Positions 1 to 8,086 of a DNA stretch of 25,580 bases are shown here, in pieces. The notes beneath the pieces were generated by a model. That model was not told the origin of the DNA. It did no database searches and worked only from the letters and a program-made list of their open reading frames with translations. The position numbers were made by a program, and so were the translations under genes. Position 1 is the first letter of the stretch. Every line of letters begins with the position of its first letter. The DNA comes from UBA1413 sp964349885 (lineage in GTDB: Bacteria > Bacteroidota > Bacteroidia > Bacteroidales > Prolixibacteraceae), in the NCBI GenBank assembly GCA_964349885.1, contig CAYGIQ010000024.1, forward strand, positions 1-25,580, written 5' to 3'.

Positions 1-1
1 A

Positions 2-625
2 CTTATACAGGCTAGGATTGCAGAGACCGAACTTCGAGCACCTTTCGATGGGTTTGTCGGACTCCGAATGGTTAGTGAGGGGGCTTTTGCCAATACCCAA
101 ACCAAAATTGTTCGATTGGTCAAAATCAGTCCACTTAAAATTGAATTTTCTGTCCCTGAAAGGTATGCAGGAGAGATAGTGCCGGGATACCCGATAACTT
201 TTGTCATTGATGGTGTCTCTGAGCAGTTCACTGCCAAAGTATATGCCATTGAACCCAAAGTGGATATCAATACCAGAACCATTGTGGTTAGGGCGCTTTA
301 TGCCAATGCAAACGAGGAGCTTAAACCCGGTAGGTATGCCAGTGTAAGAGCGACCCTTTCTCAAATCGAAAATACAGTTTCGATACCCACCGAAGCCGTT
401 ATCCCTGAGATGGCGGGCGAGAAGGTTTTTGTCTATCGCAATGGACTTGCCGAGGAGGTGCGTGTTAACATTGGTCTTCGCACCGAATCGCATATTCAGA
501 TTCGGGAGGGACTAAATTTTGGCGATACATTGCTTACTACTGCGATACTGCAATTGCGACAATCGCTTCCTGTTCAGCTCGATACGCTTGTAACCAATCA
601 AACAATTGAAATTCAGGAATTATGA
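2..625 (+). CDS. RND efflux periplasmic adaptor subunit (membrane fusion protein), 5'-truncated
   Basis: The open frame runs in from the left edge, so only the last ~207 residues are present; family members are usually 350-400 residues. The visible start, 'ELRAPFDGFVGLR', is the end of the lipoyl/barrel-sandwich half typical of HlyD/AcrA-type adaptors. It is followed by the beta-barrel signature 'PLKIEFSVPERYAGEI' and a membrane-proximal domain around 'LKPGRYASVRATL' and 'IPTEAVI'. An internal ATG at 68 could be mistaken for the start, but the conserved residues upstream of it show the true start is outside the window. By family, the protein bridges the inner-membrane pump and the outer-membrane channel in the periplasm. 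Its stop overlaps the pump ATG (ATGA), indicating translational coupling. The substrate cannot be deduced. Confidence 0.93.
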   Translation, partial: LIQARIAETELRAPFDGFVGLRMVSEGAFANTQTKIVRLVKISPLKIEFSVPERYAGEIVPGYPITFVIDGVSEQFTAKVYAIEPKVDINTRTIVVRALYANANEELKPGRYASVRATLSQIENTVSIPTEAVIPEMAGEKVFVYRNGLAEEVRVNIGLRTESHIQIREGLNFGDTLLTTAILQLRQSLPVQLDTLVTNQTIEIQEL

Positions 626-3600
626 GTTTATCATCCATCAGCATACAAAGGCCCGTATTGGCAACCGTATTCTCCCTTATCATTTTGATTTTTGGAGGTA
701 TCGGTATGACATTTCTTGGTGTGCGGGAGTTTCCCAGTGTCGATCCCCCAATCATTTCGGTTGATACCAGCTATCCTGGAGCCAATTCCGATGTAATAGA
801 GACACAGATTACCGAACCCCTAGAGCAATCGATCAATGGTATTCCTGGTATTCGAACGCTTACAAGTCGAAGCAGTCAGGGACGTAGCAGCATCACCGTC
901 GAGTTTGAACTGTCGGTCGATATGGAAACTGCGGCCAACGATGTACGCGACAAGGTTGCTCAGGCTCAACGATTTCTACCTCGCGACTGCGATCCACCAA
1001 CTGTTTCGAAGGCCGATGCCGATGCCTCACCCATTATGATGGTGGCCGTAAAAAGTCCGCGTCGTACCTTGCTCGAGCTGAGTGAAATTGCTGAACTCAC
1101 CTTCAAGGAACAGTTACAGACCATTTCAGGGGTAAGCTCCATTATGATTTGGGGACAAAAACGTTATGCCATGCGCATATGGCTCGATCCTGCCAAGTTG
1201 GCCGGATATCAGATGACCCCTCTCGATGTCAGAAATGCTATAATGCGCGAAAATGTCGAATTGCCCGCAGGCAGCGTCGAGGGAAATACCACAGAGTTAA
1301 CCATTCGAACGCTTGGTTTGATGACCACCCCTGCCGAGTTCAACAATCTTATTTTGAAGCAGTCGGGCGACCAAATTATCAGGGTACAGGATATCGGTCG
1401 TGCCGAGGTTAGTCCCGAAGATTTGAGGGGAATCATGAAGGTAAATGATATCCCCGCGGTAGCCACAGCCATTATTCCCCAACCCGGTGCAAACCATATC
1501 GATATCGTTGACGAGGTATACCGAAGGCTGGAGTTTATTCAAAAGGACTTGGCCGACGATATTATTGTTGAAATTGGATTTGACAATACCCAGTATATAC
1601 GGCAGTCGATTAAAGAGGTTCAAAACACCATTATTCTGGCTTTTATATTGGTGGTTCTTATCATCTTTTTGTTTCTGCGAGATTGGCGAACCACCATAAT
1701 TCCCATTCTGGTGATACCGGTTTCGCTCGTGGGATCCTTCTTTATCATGTACATGGCAGGCTTCTCTATCAATGTTTTAACACTGCTGGCTATTGTTCTT
1801 TCCATCGGTTTGGTGGTAGATGATGCTATTGTAATGATGGAGAACATCTATGTTAAGATTGAGCAGGGAATGACGCCGCTTGAGGCCGGTTTAAAAGGTG
1901 CCAATGAGATATTTTTTGCCATCATAGCCACTACGATAACGCTTGTGGCAGTATTTTTCCCCATTGTATTTTTGGAGGGTATGACCGGCCGGTTGTTCAG
2001 GGAATTTAGCATTGTAATTGCCGGGGCGGTAATGATTTCGTCGTTTGTGGCACTTACCCTCACCCCCATGCTTTCTACCAAGCTTTTGAAAGCACGGCAG
2101 AAAAGGAGTGCGCTTTACAATCTAACCGAGAAGTTCTTTGTATGGATCAATGAGGCTTACAGAAAATCGCTACAGAGTTTCTTGGATCTTAAGTATATCT
2201 CTCTGGTCATCCTTGCGATCTCCTTCGTTCTTATTTTTGTACTTTGGAAAACTATTCCTGCAGAGATGGCTCCTCTCGAGGACCGTTCTCAACTTAATAT
2301 CAATATTTCAACTCAGGAAGGTGCAACTTACGAGTTCTCACTGTCATATGTAGAGGAGGTAGGTGCACTTGCACAGGAGATTGTTCCCGAACGCCTGATT
2401 GTGCAAACCATGATCAGAGGGGGCGGTGGTTTTGTAAGGGTAACCCTTGAGCACCCGTCGCAACGCACCAGATCCCAACAGGATATCGCAAACCACCTTA
2501 CCCGTGAATTGCGCAAAATGACACGTGCTCGTGCCAACGTTATACAGCAATCTACTTTTGGGGGTCGCAGGGCTGGCTTGCCCATTCAATACGTATTGCA
2601 GGCCCCCAACATCGATAAGCTTCGTGAAATTCTTCCCGCTTTTATGGCTGAGGTCTATGATGACCCGACCTTTGTTATGGCCGACGTAAATCTTAAATTC
2701 ACCAAACCCGAATTGCAGATTGTCATTAACAGAGATAAAGCCAATTTGCTGGGCGTTTCAACCCAAAATATCGGACAGACACTCCAATTGGCACTTAGTG
2801 GGCAGCGTTTCGGTTATTTTATCATGAACGGTAAACAATATCAGATACTTGGAGAACTCGCTAGGGAAGACCGAAATAAGCCTCTCGACCTAAAGTCGCT
2901 TTACGTGCGCAACAACTCCGGGCATATGGTGCAGCTCGACAACTTTGTAACACTGCAGGAGCAGACTGCTCCTCCGCAGTTATTCCGCTACAATAGATTT
3001 GTGGCTGCAACCATCTCCTCAGGCCTGGCCGAGGGCAAAACCATTAGCCAGGGACTCGAAGCGATGGACATGATTGCCGCCAAAGTGCTCGACGACTCTT
3101 TCAGGACCGCTTTGGCAGGTGACTCCAAAGACTTTATGGAGAGTTCTTCCAGCCTTATGTTTGCTTTCCTTTTGGCCATCGTCCTCATATTCTTGGTGCT
3201 ATCGGCCCAATTCGAAAGCTTTAAGGATCCGATCATCGTTATGATGACCGTACCGTTGGCCTTAACAGGAGCGCTGCTCTTTATGTGGTATTTCAATATT
3301 ACGATGAATATCTTTAGCCAAATTGGTATCATCATGCTGATAGGCCTTGTTTCTAAAAACGGTATTCTGATCGTTGAGTTTGCCAATCAGCGCAAAGAGG
3401 CTGGTATGAACAAACGGGAAGCTATCGCCTTTTCTGCTGCTGCCCGGTTTCGACCCATTCTTATGACAAGTCTTTCCACCATTCTGGGCGTAATGCCATT
3501 GGCCCTTGGTTGGGGAGAGGGAGCTCAAAGCCGCGTGGCGATGGGGGTTGCTGTTGTAGGAGGGCTAACCATTGCAACGTTCCTTACCTTGTACGTAGTT

Positions 3601-3675
3601 CCTGCAATATACCTATTCATTTCAAGTGAATCCAAAAATATCGACAATGAAGTTACTGGTTCAGCCAATGTGTAA
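622..3675 (+). CDS. RND (HAE1-type) efflux pump, inner-membrane permease
   Basis: This 1017-residue protein is full length for AcrB/MdtB-type proton-driven multidrug exporters. The first membrane helix (around residues 8-30) is followed by the porter-domain signature 'REFPSVDPPIISVDTSYPGA' (residues ~36-55). The fourth helix carries the proton-relay pair Asp400-Asp401 in 'GLVVDDAIVMMENI', and the relay Lys912 lies in 'GLVSKNGILIVEFANQ', so the proton pathway looks intact. Two large periplasmic loops and two sets of hydrophobic helices fit the duplicated RND fold. The start overlaps the adaptor stop by 4 bases, and the tolC-like gene begins immediately after the stop. Together the three would form a tripartite pump spanning both membranes. 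Family assignment is firm; the exported compound is unknown. Confidence 0.97.
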   Translation: MSLSSISIQRPVLATVFSLIILIFGGIGMTFLGVREFPSVDPPIISVDTSYPGANSDVIETQITEPLEQSINGIPGIRTLTSRSSQGRSSITVEFELSVDMETAANDVRDKVAQAQRFLPRDCDPPTVSKADADASPIMMVAVKSPRRTLLELSEIAELTFKEQLQTISGVSSIMIWGQKRYAMRIWLDPAKLAGYQMTPLDVRNAIMRENVELPAGSVEGNTTELTIRTLGLMTTPAEFNNLILKQSGDQIIRVQDIGRAEVSPEDLRGIMKVNDIPAVATAIIPQPGANHIDIVDEVYRRLEFIQKDLADDIIVEIGFDNTQYIRQSIKEVQNTIILAFILVVLIIFLFLRDWRTTIIPILVIPVSLVGSFFIMYMAGFSINVLTLLAIVLSIGLVVDDAIVMMENIYVKIEQGMTPLEAGLKGANEIFFAIIATTITLVAVFFPIVFLEGMTGRLFREFSIVIAGAVMISSFVALTLTPMLSTKLLKARQKRSALYNLTEKFFVWINEAYRKSLQSFLDLKYISLVILAISFVLIFVLWKTIPAEMAPLEDRSQLNINISTQEGATYEFSLSYVEEVGALAQEIVPERLIVQTMIRGGGGFVRVTLEHPSQRTRSQQDIANHLTRELRKMTRARANVIQQSTFGGRRAGLPIQYVLQAPNIDKLREILPAFMAEVYDDPTFVMADVNLKFTKPELQIVINRDKANLLGVSTQNIGQTLQLALSGQRFGYFIMNGKQYQILGELAREDRNKPLDLKSLYVRNNSGHMVQLDNFVTLQEQTAPPQLFRYNRFVAATISSGLAEGKTISQGLEAMDMIAAKVLDDSFRTALAGDSKDFMESSSSLMFAFLLAIVLIFLVLSAQFESFKDPIIVMMTVPLALTGALLFMWYFNITMNIFSQIGIIMLIGLVSKNGILIVEFANQRKEAGMNKREAIAFSAAARFRPILMTSLSTILGVMPLALGWGEGAQSRVAMGVAVVGGLTIATFLTLYVVPAIYLFISSESKNIDNEVTGSANV

Positions 3676-3676
3676 T

Positions 3677-5002
3677 ATGCGTAATAAAATTTTTCAGATA
3701 CTTGTTGCTTTGGTTTTACTGTTTGGCACCTCCACAGTTAACGGACAGGAAGTTTACGATCTTACACGATGTATTCTCACAGGGCTCGAGCGCAATTACG
3801 CTCTCCAGATTGTGCGCAACCGTGAGGAGATTTCCTCTAATAACTTTTCCCCTGGGAATGCCGGGCAACTCCCTACGGTCTCACTTACCAACCGGATGGG
3901 GGGAACCATGAACTCCTCCGTTCAAAATCCACGGGAGGGAGAACAGGTTGTAAACAATGGCGTGCACAATACTTCAGGTTCAATGGCAGCTACACTTGGC
4001 ATGAATCTTTTCAGAGGGTTTCAGGTGAAAACAACCTACGAAAAACTGGGTGAGCTCAAACAAATGGGTGAGCTCAATACCCAGATGTCGGTCGAGAACC
4101 TCATCAGCCGCATTGTTTCAGAGTACAACTATTACATTCAGCAACTTACCCTTTACCACAACCTTGCCTATGCTGTATCTCTTTCGCGTGAAAGGGTGCG
4201 AATAGATGAACAACGTTATTTACTGGGTTCCTCTTCTAAACTGCAGCTTTTGCAGGCGCTGGTATACTTAAATGCCGACAGCTCTCGCTATGCCCGGCAA
4301 ACCGAAGTACTCAATGCATCCCAGATAAGGCTGAATGAATTGATGGCATCTGACGATCTGAGCGAAGCCATCATCATTCAGGATACAGTTATCTCTATCG
4401 ATGAAACACTTGTTTATGAACAGCTCTATGCGTCGACCGTACTGAACAATACCGGATTGCAGATTGCTGCGAAGAATCGATACATCACGGAGCTCGACTA
4501 TAAGATAATCGCTTCTCGCGCTTATCCCTATTTGAATTTTACAACCGGATATAGTTATAACTACAGTGGGTTCGAAAGCGGATCCATGCGCAATCAGCAG
4601 GTTCGGGGTATGAATTATGGATTAACACTTGGCATCGACCTCTTTGATGGATTGAACCGGCGCAGAGAGCGAGCCAATGCCATCATTGATCAATCAAACC
4701 AACAATACGCCTATCAGCAGATTGAAATGGAGATTACCGGCGATTTGCTCACTATTTTTTATGCCTATCAAAACAACTTGAGACTGCTCAAAATGGAAGA
4801 GCAAAATCTTGAGGTAGCCCGCGAAAATTTGGAGATTGCGTTGGAGCGTTACAAGTTGGGTAGCCTCTCTGGAATTGAACTACGGGAGGTTCAAAAAAGT
4901 TTGCTTGATGCTGAGGAACGCCTGATCTCAGTAAAATATCAGACCAAATTGGCTGAGATCTCTCTAATGCAGATCTCGGGAAGAATTCTGGAATACGTTT
5001 AA
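3677..5002 (+). CDS. TolC-family outer-membrane efflux channel
   Basis: The protein has ~441 residues from the chosen ATG. It starts with a signal peptide ('MRNKIFQILVALVLLFG...' up to about 'TVNGQ') and then shows the duplicated coiled-coil/beta-barrel pattern of outer-membrane efflux proteins. The C-terminal helix 'NLEVARENLEIALERYKLG' followed by 'ELREVQKSLLDAEERL' is especially typical. In-frame ATGs also occur at 3626, 3647 and 3668. I prefer 3677 because it gives a clean signal peptide and lies one base after the pump stop; 3668 is nearly as good and would overlap the pump stop. It is the last gene of the adaptor-pump-channel operon. No outer-membrane lipidation cysteine is visible near the N-terminus. 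Confidence 0.93.
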   Translation: MRNKIFQILVALVLLFGTSTVNGQEVYDLTRCILTGLERNYALQIVRNREEISSNNFSPGNAGQLPTVSLTNRMGGTMNSSVQNPREGEQVVNNGVHNTSGSMAATLGMNLFRGFQVKTTYEKLGELKQMGELNTQMSVENLISRIVSEYNYYIQQLTLYHNLAYAVSLSRERVRIDEQRYLLGSSSKLQLLQALVYLNADSSRYARQTEVLNASQIRLNELMASDDLSEAIIIQDTVISIDETLVYEQLYASTVLNNTGLQIAAKNRYITELDYKIIASRAYPYLNFTTGYSYNYSGFESGSMRNQQVRGMNYGLTLGIDLFDGLNRRRERANAIIDQSNQQYAYQQIEMEITGDLLTIFYAYQNNLRLLKMEEQNLEVARENLEIALERYKLGSLSGIELREVQKSLLDAEERLISVKYQTKLAEISLMQISGRILEYV

Positions 5003-5012
5003 ATGGATTACC

Positions 5013-5054
5013 CATCACAGGCAAATCATTTAATGCCTATTTTTGCCCGTGATG
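5013..5054 (+). promoter_or_regulatory. Inverted repeat whose 3' arm contains the pabB start codon
   Basis: Arms 5013-5025 (CATCACAGGCAAA) and 5042-5054 (TTTGCCCGTGATG) pair at 12 of 13 positions, with one A-C mismatch (5019/5048) and a 16-nt loop. The last three bases of the 3' arm are the pabB ATG. In RNA this hairpin would bury the start codon. No T-run follows, so it does not look like an intrinsic terminator. A role in limiting pabB translation, or in processing between the efflux and folate genes, is inference only. Confidence 0.42.
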
Positions 5055-6032
5055 AAACATTGGCCCTCAGAAGCGATTTATAGCCAAATGAACGAATTGG
5101 GGAGGCAGCGTGTTCCGTTTGTTTTCCTTTTGGATGCCTTCGCTCGTTATGGTTTGCTGGCACCCCTGTCTGATGCTGGTGATTTGCTTCTGTTTGATGT
5201 ACCTCTGGGTAACAATTTGCCACCAAAGGGTCCAAAGCCAAAACTTCGACGGTGGAATATTGAGCCAGTTGATTGGCAGAGATATTTGGAAGGGTTTAAT
5301 TTGGCAATGTTCCATATTTCTCGTGGCGATTCATTCCTCCTTAATTACACCCAGCCTACCAAAGTCGATACAGAAGCTTCCCTAAGGGAGCTGTTTGATA
5401 TCAGTGGTGCACGCTATCGGATACATTTGTACAATTCATTTACCTGCTTCTCTCCAGAAACCTTTGTTACCATTACACCCCAGGGAAGCATCAGTAGCTT
5501 TCCAATGAAGGGAACTGCCGAAGTTGATGATGCACTCAGCGAAATGAGGCTGCTAATGGATAAGAAGGAGCTGGCAGAGCACCACACCATTGTTGATCTT
5601 ATTCGCAACGACCTTAGCAGGGTGGCTTCCCATGTTGAGGTAAAAAAATTCCGGTATACCGAGAAGATTGAGACTCCTTTTAAACAAATCATTCAAGTTA
5701 GTTCGCACATTTCGGGTCATCTTGGTTCTGATTGGTACAATCGAATTGGAGATATTTTTGCTGCTCTTTTACCGGCCGGCTCGGTAACTGGAGCTCCCAA
5801 ATTGAAAACCGTTGAGGTAATTCGTGAGGCCGAACAATATGATAGATCTTGGTACACAGGTGTGTTTGGCTTTTTTAACGGCCTGGAGTTGGATAGTGGA
5901 GTTTTAATCCGATACATAGAGCAGGGTGAAGGTGGTCTTACCTATAAAAGTGGTGGCGGAATAACCCATCGGAGTGATCCGGAAAAGGAGTATGCAGAAC
6001 TAATCTCCAAAGTGTATGTCCCTATTGCTTGA
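5052..6032 (+). CDS. pabB: Aminodeoxychorismate synthase component I
   Basis: This ~326-residue enzyme of the chorismate-binding family converts chorismate plus ammonia to 4-amino-4-deoxychorismate, the first step from chorismate to p-aminobenzoate and folate. Lys153 in 'FPMKGTAEVD' is the lysine that distinguishes PabB (P-x-K-G-T) from anthranilate synthase TrpE (PIAGT). The core motifs 'DLIRNDLSRVA', 'PAGSVTGAPK' (residues 241-250) and 'YKSGGGITHRSDPEKEYAE' are all present. It lacks much of the N-terminal region of the 453-residue E. coli protein; from memory, short forms are usual in Bacteroidota. The glutaminase partner PabA is not in the window. ATG at 5052 was chosen; an in-frame TTG at 5043 is less likely. 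The gene follows tolC by 49 bases and overlaps pabC, so the two pab genes are coupled. Confidence 0.93.
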   Translation: MKHWPSEAIYSQMNELGRQRVPFVFLLDAFARYGLLAPLSDAGDLLLFDVPLGNNLPPKGPKPKLRRWNIEPVDWQRYLEGFNLAMFHISRGDSFLLNYTQPTKVDTEASLRELFDISGARYRIHLYNSFTCFSPETFVTITPQGSISSFPMKGTAEVDDALSEMRLLMDKKELAEHHTIVDLIRNDLSRVASHVEVKKFRYTEKIETPFKQIIQVSSHISGHLGSDWYNRIGDIFAALLPAGSVTGAPKLKTVEVIREAEQYDRSWYTGVFGFFNGLELDSGVLIRYIEQGEGGLTYKSGGGITHRSDPEKEYAELISKVYVPIA

Positions 6033-6615
6033 GACGATTATGGTTTTCAACCGGCAGCCGATGAACCTCTCGTGGCATAACCAGAGGTTTATCAGCTCCA
6101 TGAGAAGCAACTTTGGCATCAACCCTAAAAAGGATTTGGATGCGCTCATTACAATACCACCCTCCTGCGGAATGGGTCTGGTTAAGTGCAGATTTGTTTA
6201 TGGTCCGGAATACGTTACTACCGAGTTTTTACCTTACATCAGACGCCCTGTTGCAACTTTAAAACTGGTTCACAGCAGCACCATCGAATACAACTTTAAG
6301 CATCTCGATCGCCAAAACCTTACGGACCTCTTTGATCGGCGTGGGTCGTGCGATGATGTTATTATAGTAAAGAATGGATTGGTAACCGACAGTTACTATG
6401 CCAATCTCGTCTTTTTCGACGGAAGCGACTGGGTTACTCCCGATACTCCCTTGTTGAAAGGAACCCAACGTGCGCGCCTTTTAAGCGAAAAAATCATTCG
6501 TGAGGCGACCATCACAGCAGACGATTTATCTTCTTTCGAAAAGGTAGGTCTCATAAATGCTTTCAACGATCTAACGGAAATGCCACAAATTGCCATCGAA
6601 AATATCAAAAGATGA
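6016..6615 (+). CDS. pabC: Aminodeoxychorismate lyase-like class IV PLP enzyme
   Basis: This short (199 residues) fold-type IV PLP protein probably releases pyruvate from aminodeoxychorismate to give p-aminobenzoate. The probable PLP lysine is Lys95 in 'YNFKHLDRQNL'. The family pattern continues with 'DDVIIVKNGLVTDSYYANLV', then 'WVTPDTPLLKGTQRARLL'. The start at 6016 overlaps the pabB end by 17 bases and keeps the conserved N-terminal 'LLETI' and the downstream His/Arg pair ('WHNQRF'); the later ATG at 6040 would remove 'LLETI'. Adjacency to pabB is the main reason for choosing the lyase over a branched-chain or D-amino-acid aminotransferase. It ends 13 bases before the convergent kinase gene stop. 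Confidence 0.85.
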   Translation: MSLLLETIMVFNRQPMNLSWHNQRFISSMRSNFGINPKKDLDALITIPPSCGMGLVKCRFVYGPEYVTTEFLPYIRRPVATLKLVHSSTIEYNFKHLDRQNLTDLFDRRGSCDDVIIVKNGLVTDSYYANLVFFDGSDWVTPDTPLLKGTQRARLLSEKIIREATITADDLSSFEKVGLINAFNDLTEMPQIAIENIKR

Positions 6616-6619
6616 GCAG

Positions 6620-6635
6620 CTTATAAATTTATAAG
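6620..6635. repeat. 16-bp perfect palindrome between convergent genes
   Basis: CTTATAAATTTATAAG is a perfect 16-bp palindrome. It lies in the 13-bp gap between the pabC stop and the convergent kinase stop and runs over that stop codon (6629-6631). It is entirely A/T apart from the end pair, so it would be a weak terminator. It could be a chance AT-rich symmetry, a weak two-way transcription end, or a protein-binding site. Confidence 0.4.
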
Positions 6636-8086
6636 GGCACTTGTAGCTCTACCTTAAATTGTTTTCCCGATATAGCCAAGATTTCGAGGGAGCCTCCCAA
6701 CAACGCTGCTCTTTGCTGCATAATTCGGATTCCCAGTCCGCCTTTTGACGGCGGACGCATCTCATCTGTGCCAGACCGCTCTATCGAAAGAATCAGCTTA
6801 TTTGCATCGGCCAGCAATCGAACTGCGATTTTACCATCACGGCCGTGCTTAACAATATTGGTTAATGATTCTTCTGCTATGCGGTAAATGTTCGATTGCA
6901 TAAAAGGAGTCAATTCATTATCTGCCAGAGCAATTTCAAGTTCCAGATTGTAATAACTTCTGAGTTGCATCTTGTTGATCAACTCAATGATGGCCACCGA
7001 AAGATTTTTATTGGGAATAAAATCCGTGGTCATCTCTGCCGATAATGCACGCACCTCTGAAATGGTATTGATAATGTTGGTTCTGGAATTCTTAAGAAGG
7101 GTTTCTATGCTGGCATCCTTTACCAATAAGATTGAATTTTCAATCTCTAGTTTAATCGAAACCAGCATTTGTCCGATGTGGTCGTGGATTTCCCTTGAAA
7201 TTCTTCTTCGCTCGCTCTCCTCGCCACTTAGAAAGGCAATAATCTCCTTTGTATCGGTGCGTCCTTGTCTATGAAGTTTCTCTATCGCAATTTTCTCATC
7301 TTGTTGGCGCATATCTTCTGTGAGATCTTTGATCGACATCAGCACCATTTTCTGATCGTCGAAATAGACAAAACTTGCCGTTGCCTTAAAATCGCGCTGG
7401 TTTACCTTTTTTATTTTTATCCCTGAAGCATAGGTGATTCTTTCTCTGATTATGCTTTGAAACGGATTTTGGGTAGCGAGAATTTCTGAATAGTCCTCCG
7501 GAAGATCAACTCCGTGCTTAAACCCCATGAGATGCTGCGCGGCATGGTTGATATCTAAAACGGCGTAAGAAGTTGAATCGATCAGAATTAGTGGTTCATC
7601 CGATAAATCGAAAATGGTACGGTAGTGAAGCTCTTTTTCGGCTATTTTTTGCAAGTAGTCCGACTGGCGCTTTATGTTGTGCAATACGCCCGTTAGTTCG
7701 TTGTGGGAAAAATTTTTATCGAGAAAATAATCAGCACCATATCGATGCGCCAGATTGCTTTCAAGGCTGTTCCCGGCAGCCGACAGTGCAATTACAAAGG
7801 GAAGATGGATTTTCGGTCTGCGTGACTGCTCAATCAGAAATGAGGCTTCTTCCGGGTACAATCCTATATCAATCATCAATACCATAGGGGTTTCGCGTTC
7901 TAGTATAAGAGAAGCTTCGGTGAAATCTTGAGCTTCATACACCCTGAACATCTCCATTTGAAAAACAATGCTCTTTATATACCGGCAGATAAGCGGTTCT
8001 CGCTCTACTATAAGCAAAGCGGGCATTTCGGTATTGGGAATTTTTAGTTCGCTACCTGTTGGTTGGTCAAAAGATTTGTCTTTCAT
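6629..8086 (-). CDS. REC-PAS-HisKA_3-HATPase hybrid sensor kinase with degenerate receiver and G1 box
   Basis: This 485-residue protein has no membrane segment and so is predicted cytoplasmic. From the N-terminus: receiver (about 20-140), PAS (about 155-265), HisKA_3 dimerisation helix with phosphoacceptor His301 in 'ISREIHDHIGQML', and HATPase to the end (N-box 'RIAEESLTNIVKHG', lid 'KGGLGIRIMQQRA'). HisKA_3 is the NarX/DesK-type class. Two oddities: the receiver keeps Asp73 ('VLMIDIGL') and a Lys ('FLDKNF') but has 'LLIVERE' (Glu28-Arg29) where 'IVDDE' is usual, so Arg replaces a Mg-binding Asp; and the G1 box reads 'ERSG' (436-439) instead of a DxGxG form. The start at 8086 overlaps the upstream gene's stop by 4 bases (ATGA); an earlier ATG at 8122 would give a 40-base overlap. 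It is last in the operon. The cognate regulator is not visible. Confidence 0.88.
   Translation of the reverse strand: MKDKSFDQPTGSELKIPNTEMPALLIVEREPLICRYIKSIVFQMEMFRVYEAQDFTEASLILERETPMVLMIDIGLYPEEASFLIEQSRRPKIHLPFVIALSAAGNSLESNLAHRYGADYFLDKNFSHNELTGVLHNIKRQSDYLQKIAEKELHYRTIFDLSDEPLILIDSTSYAVLDINHAAQHLMGFKHGVDLPEDYSEILATQNPFQSIIRERITYASGIKIKKVNQRDFKATASFVYFDDQKMVLMSIKDLTEDMRQQDEKIAIEKLHRQGRTDTKEIIAFLSGEESERRRISREIHDHIGQMLVSIKLEIENSILLVKDASIETLLKNSRTNIINTISEVRALSAEMTTDFIPNKNLSVAIIELINKMQLRSYYNLELEIALADNELTPFMQSNIYRIAEESLTNIVKHGRDGKIAVRLLADANKLILSIERSGTDEMRPPSKGGLGIRIMQQRAALLGGSLEILAISGKQFKVELQVPL

Noticed and set aside
2988..3386. 132-codon minus-strand frame inside the RND pump
   Set aside because: Antisense to conserved membrane helices; its composition is explained by the complementary hydrophobic codons.
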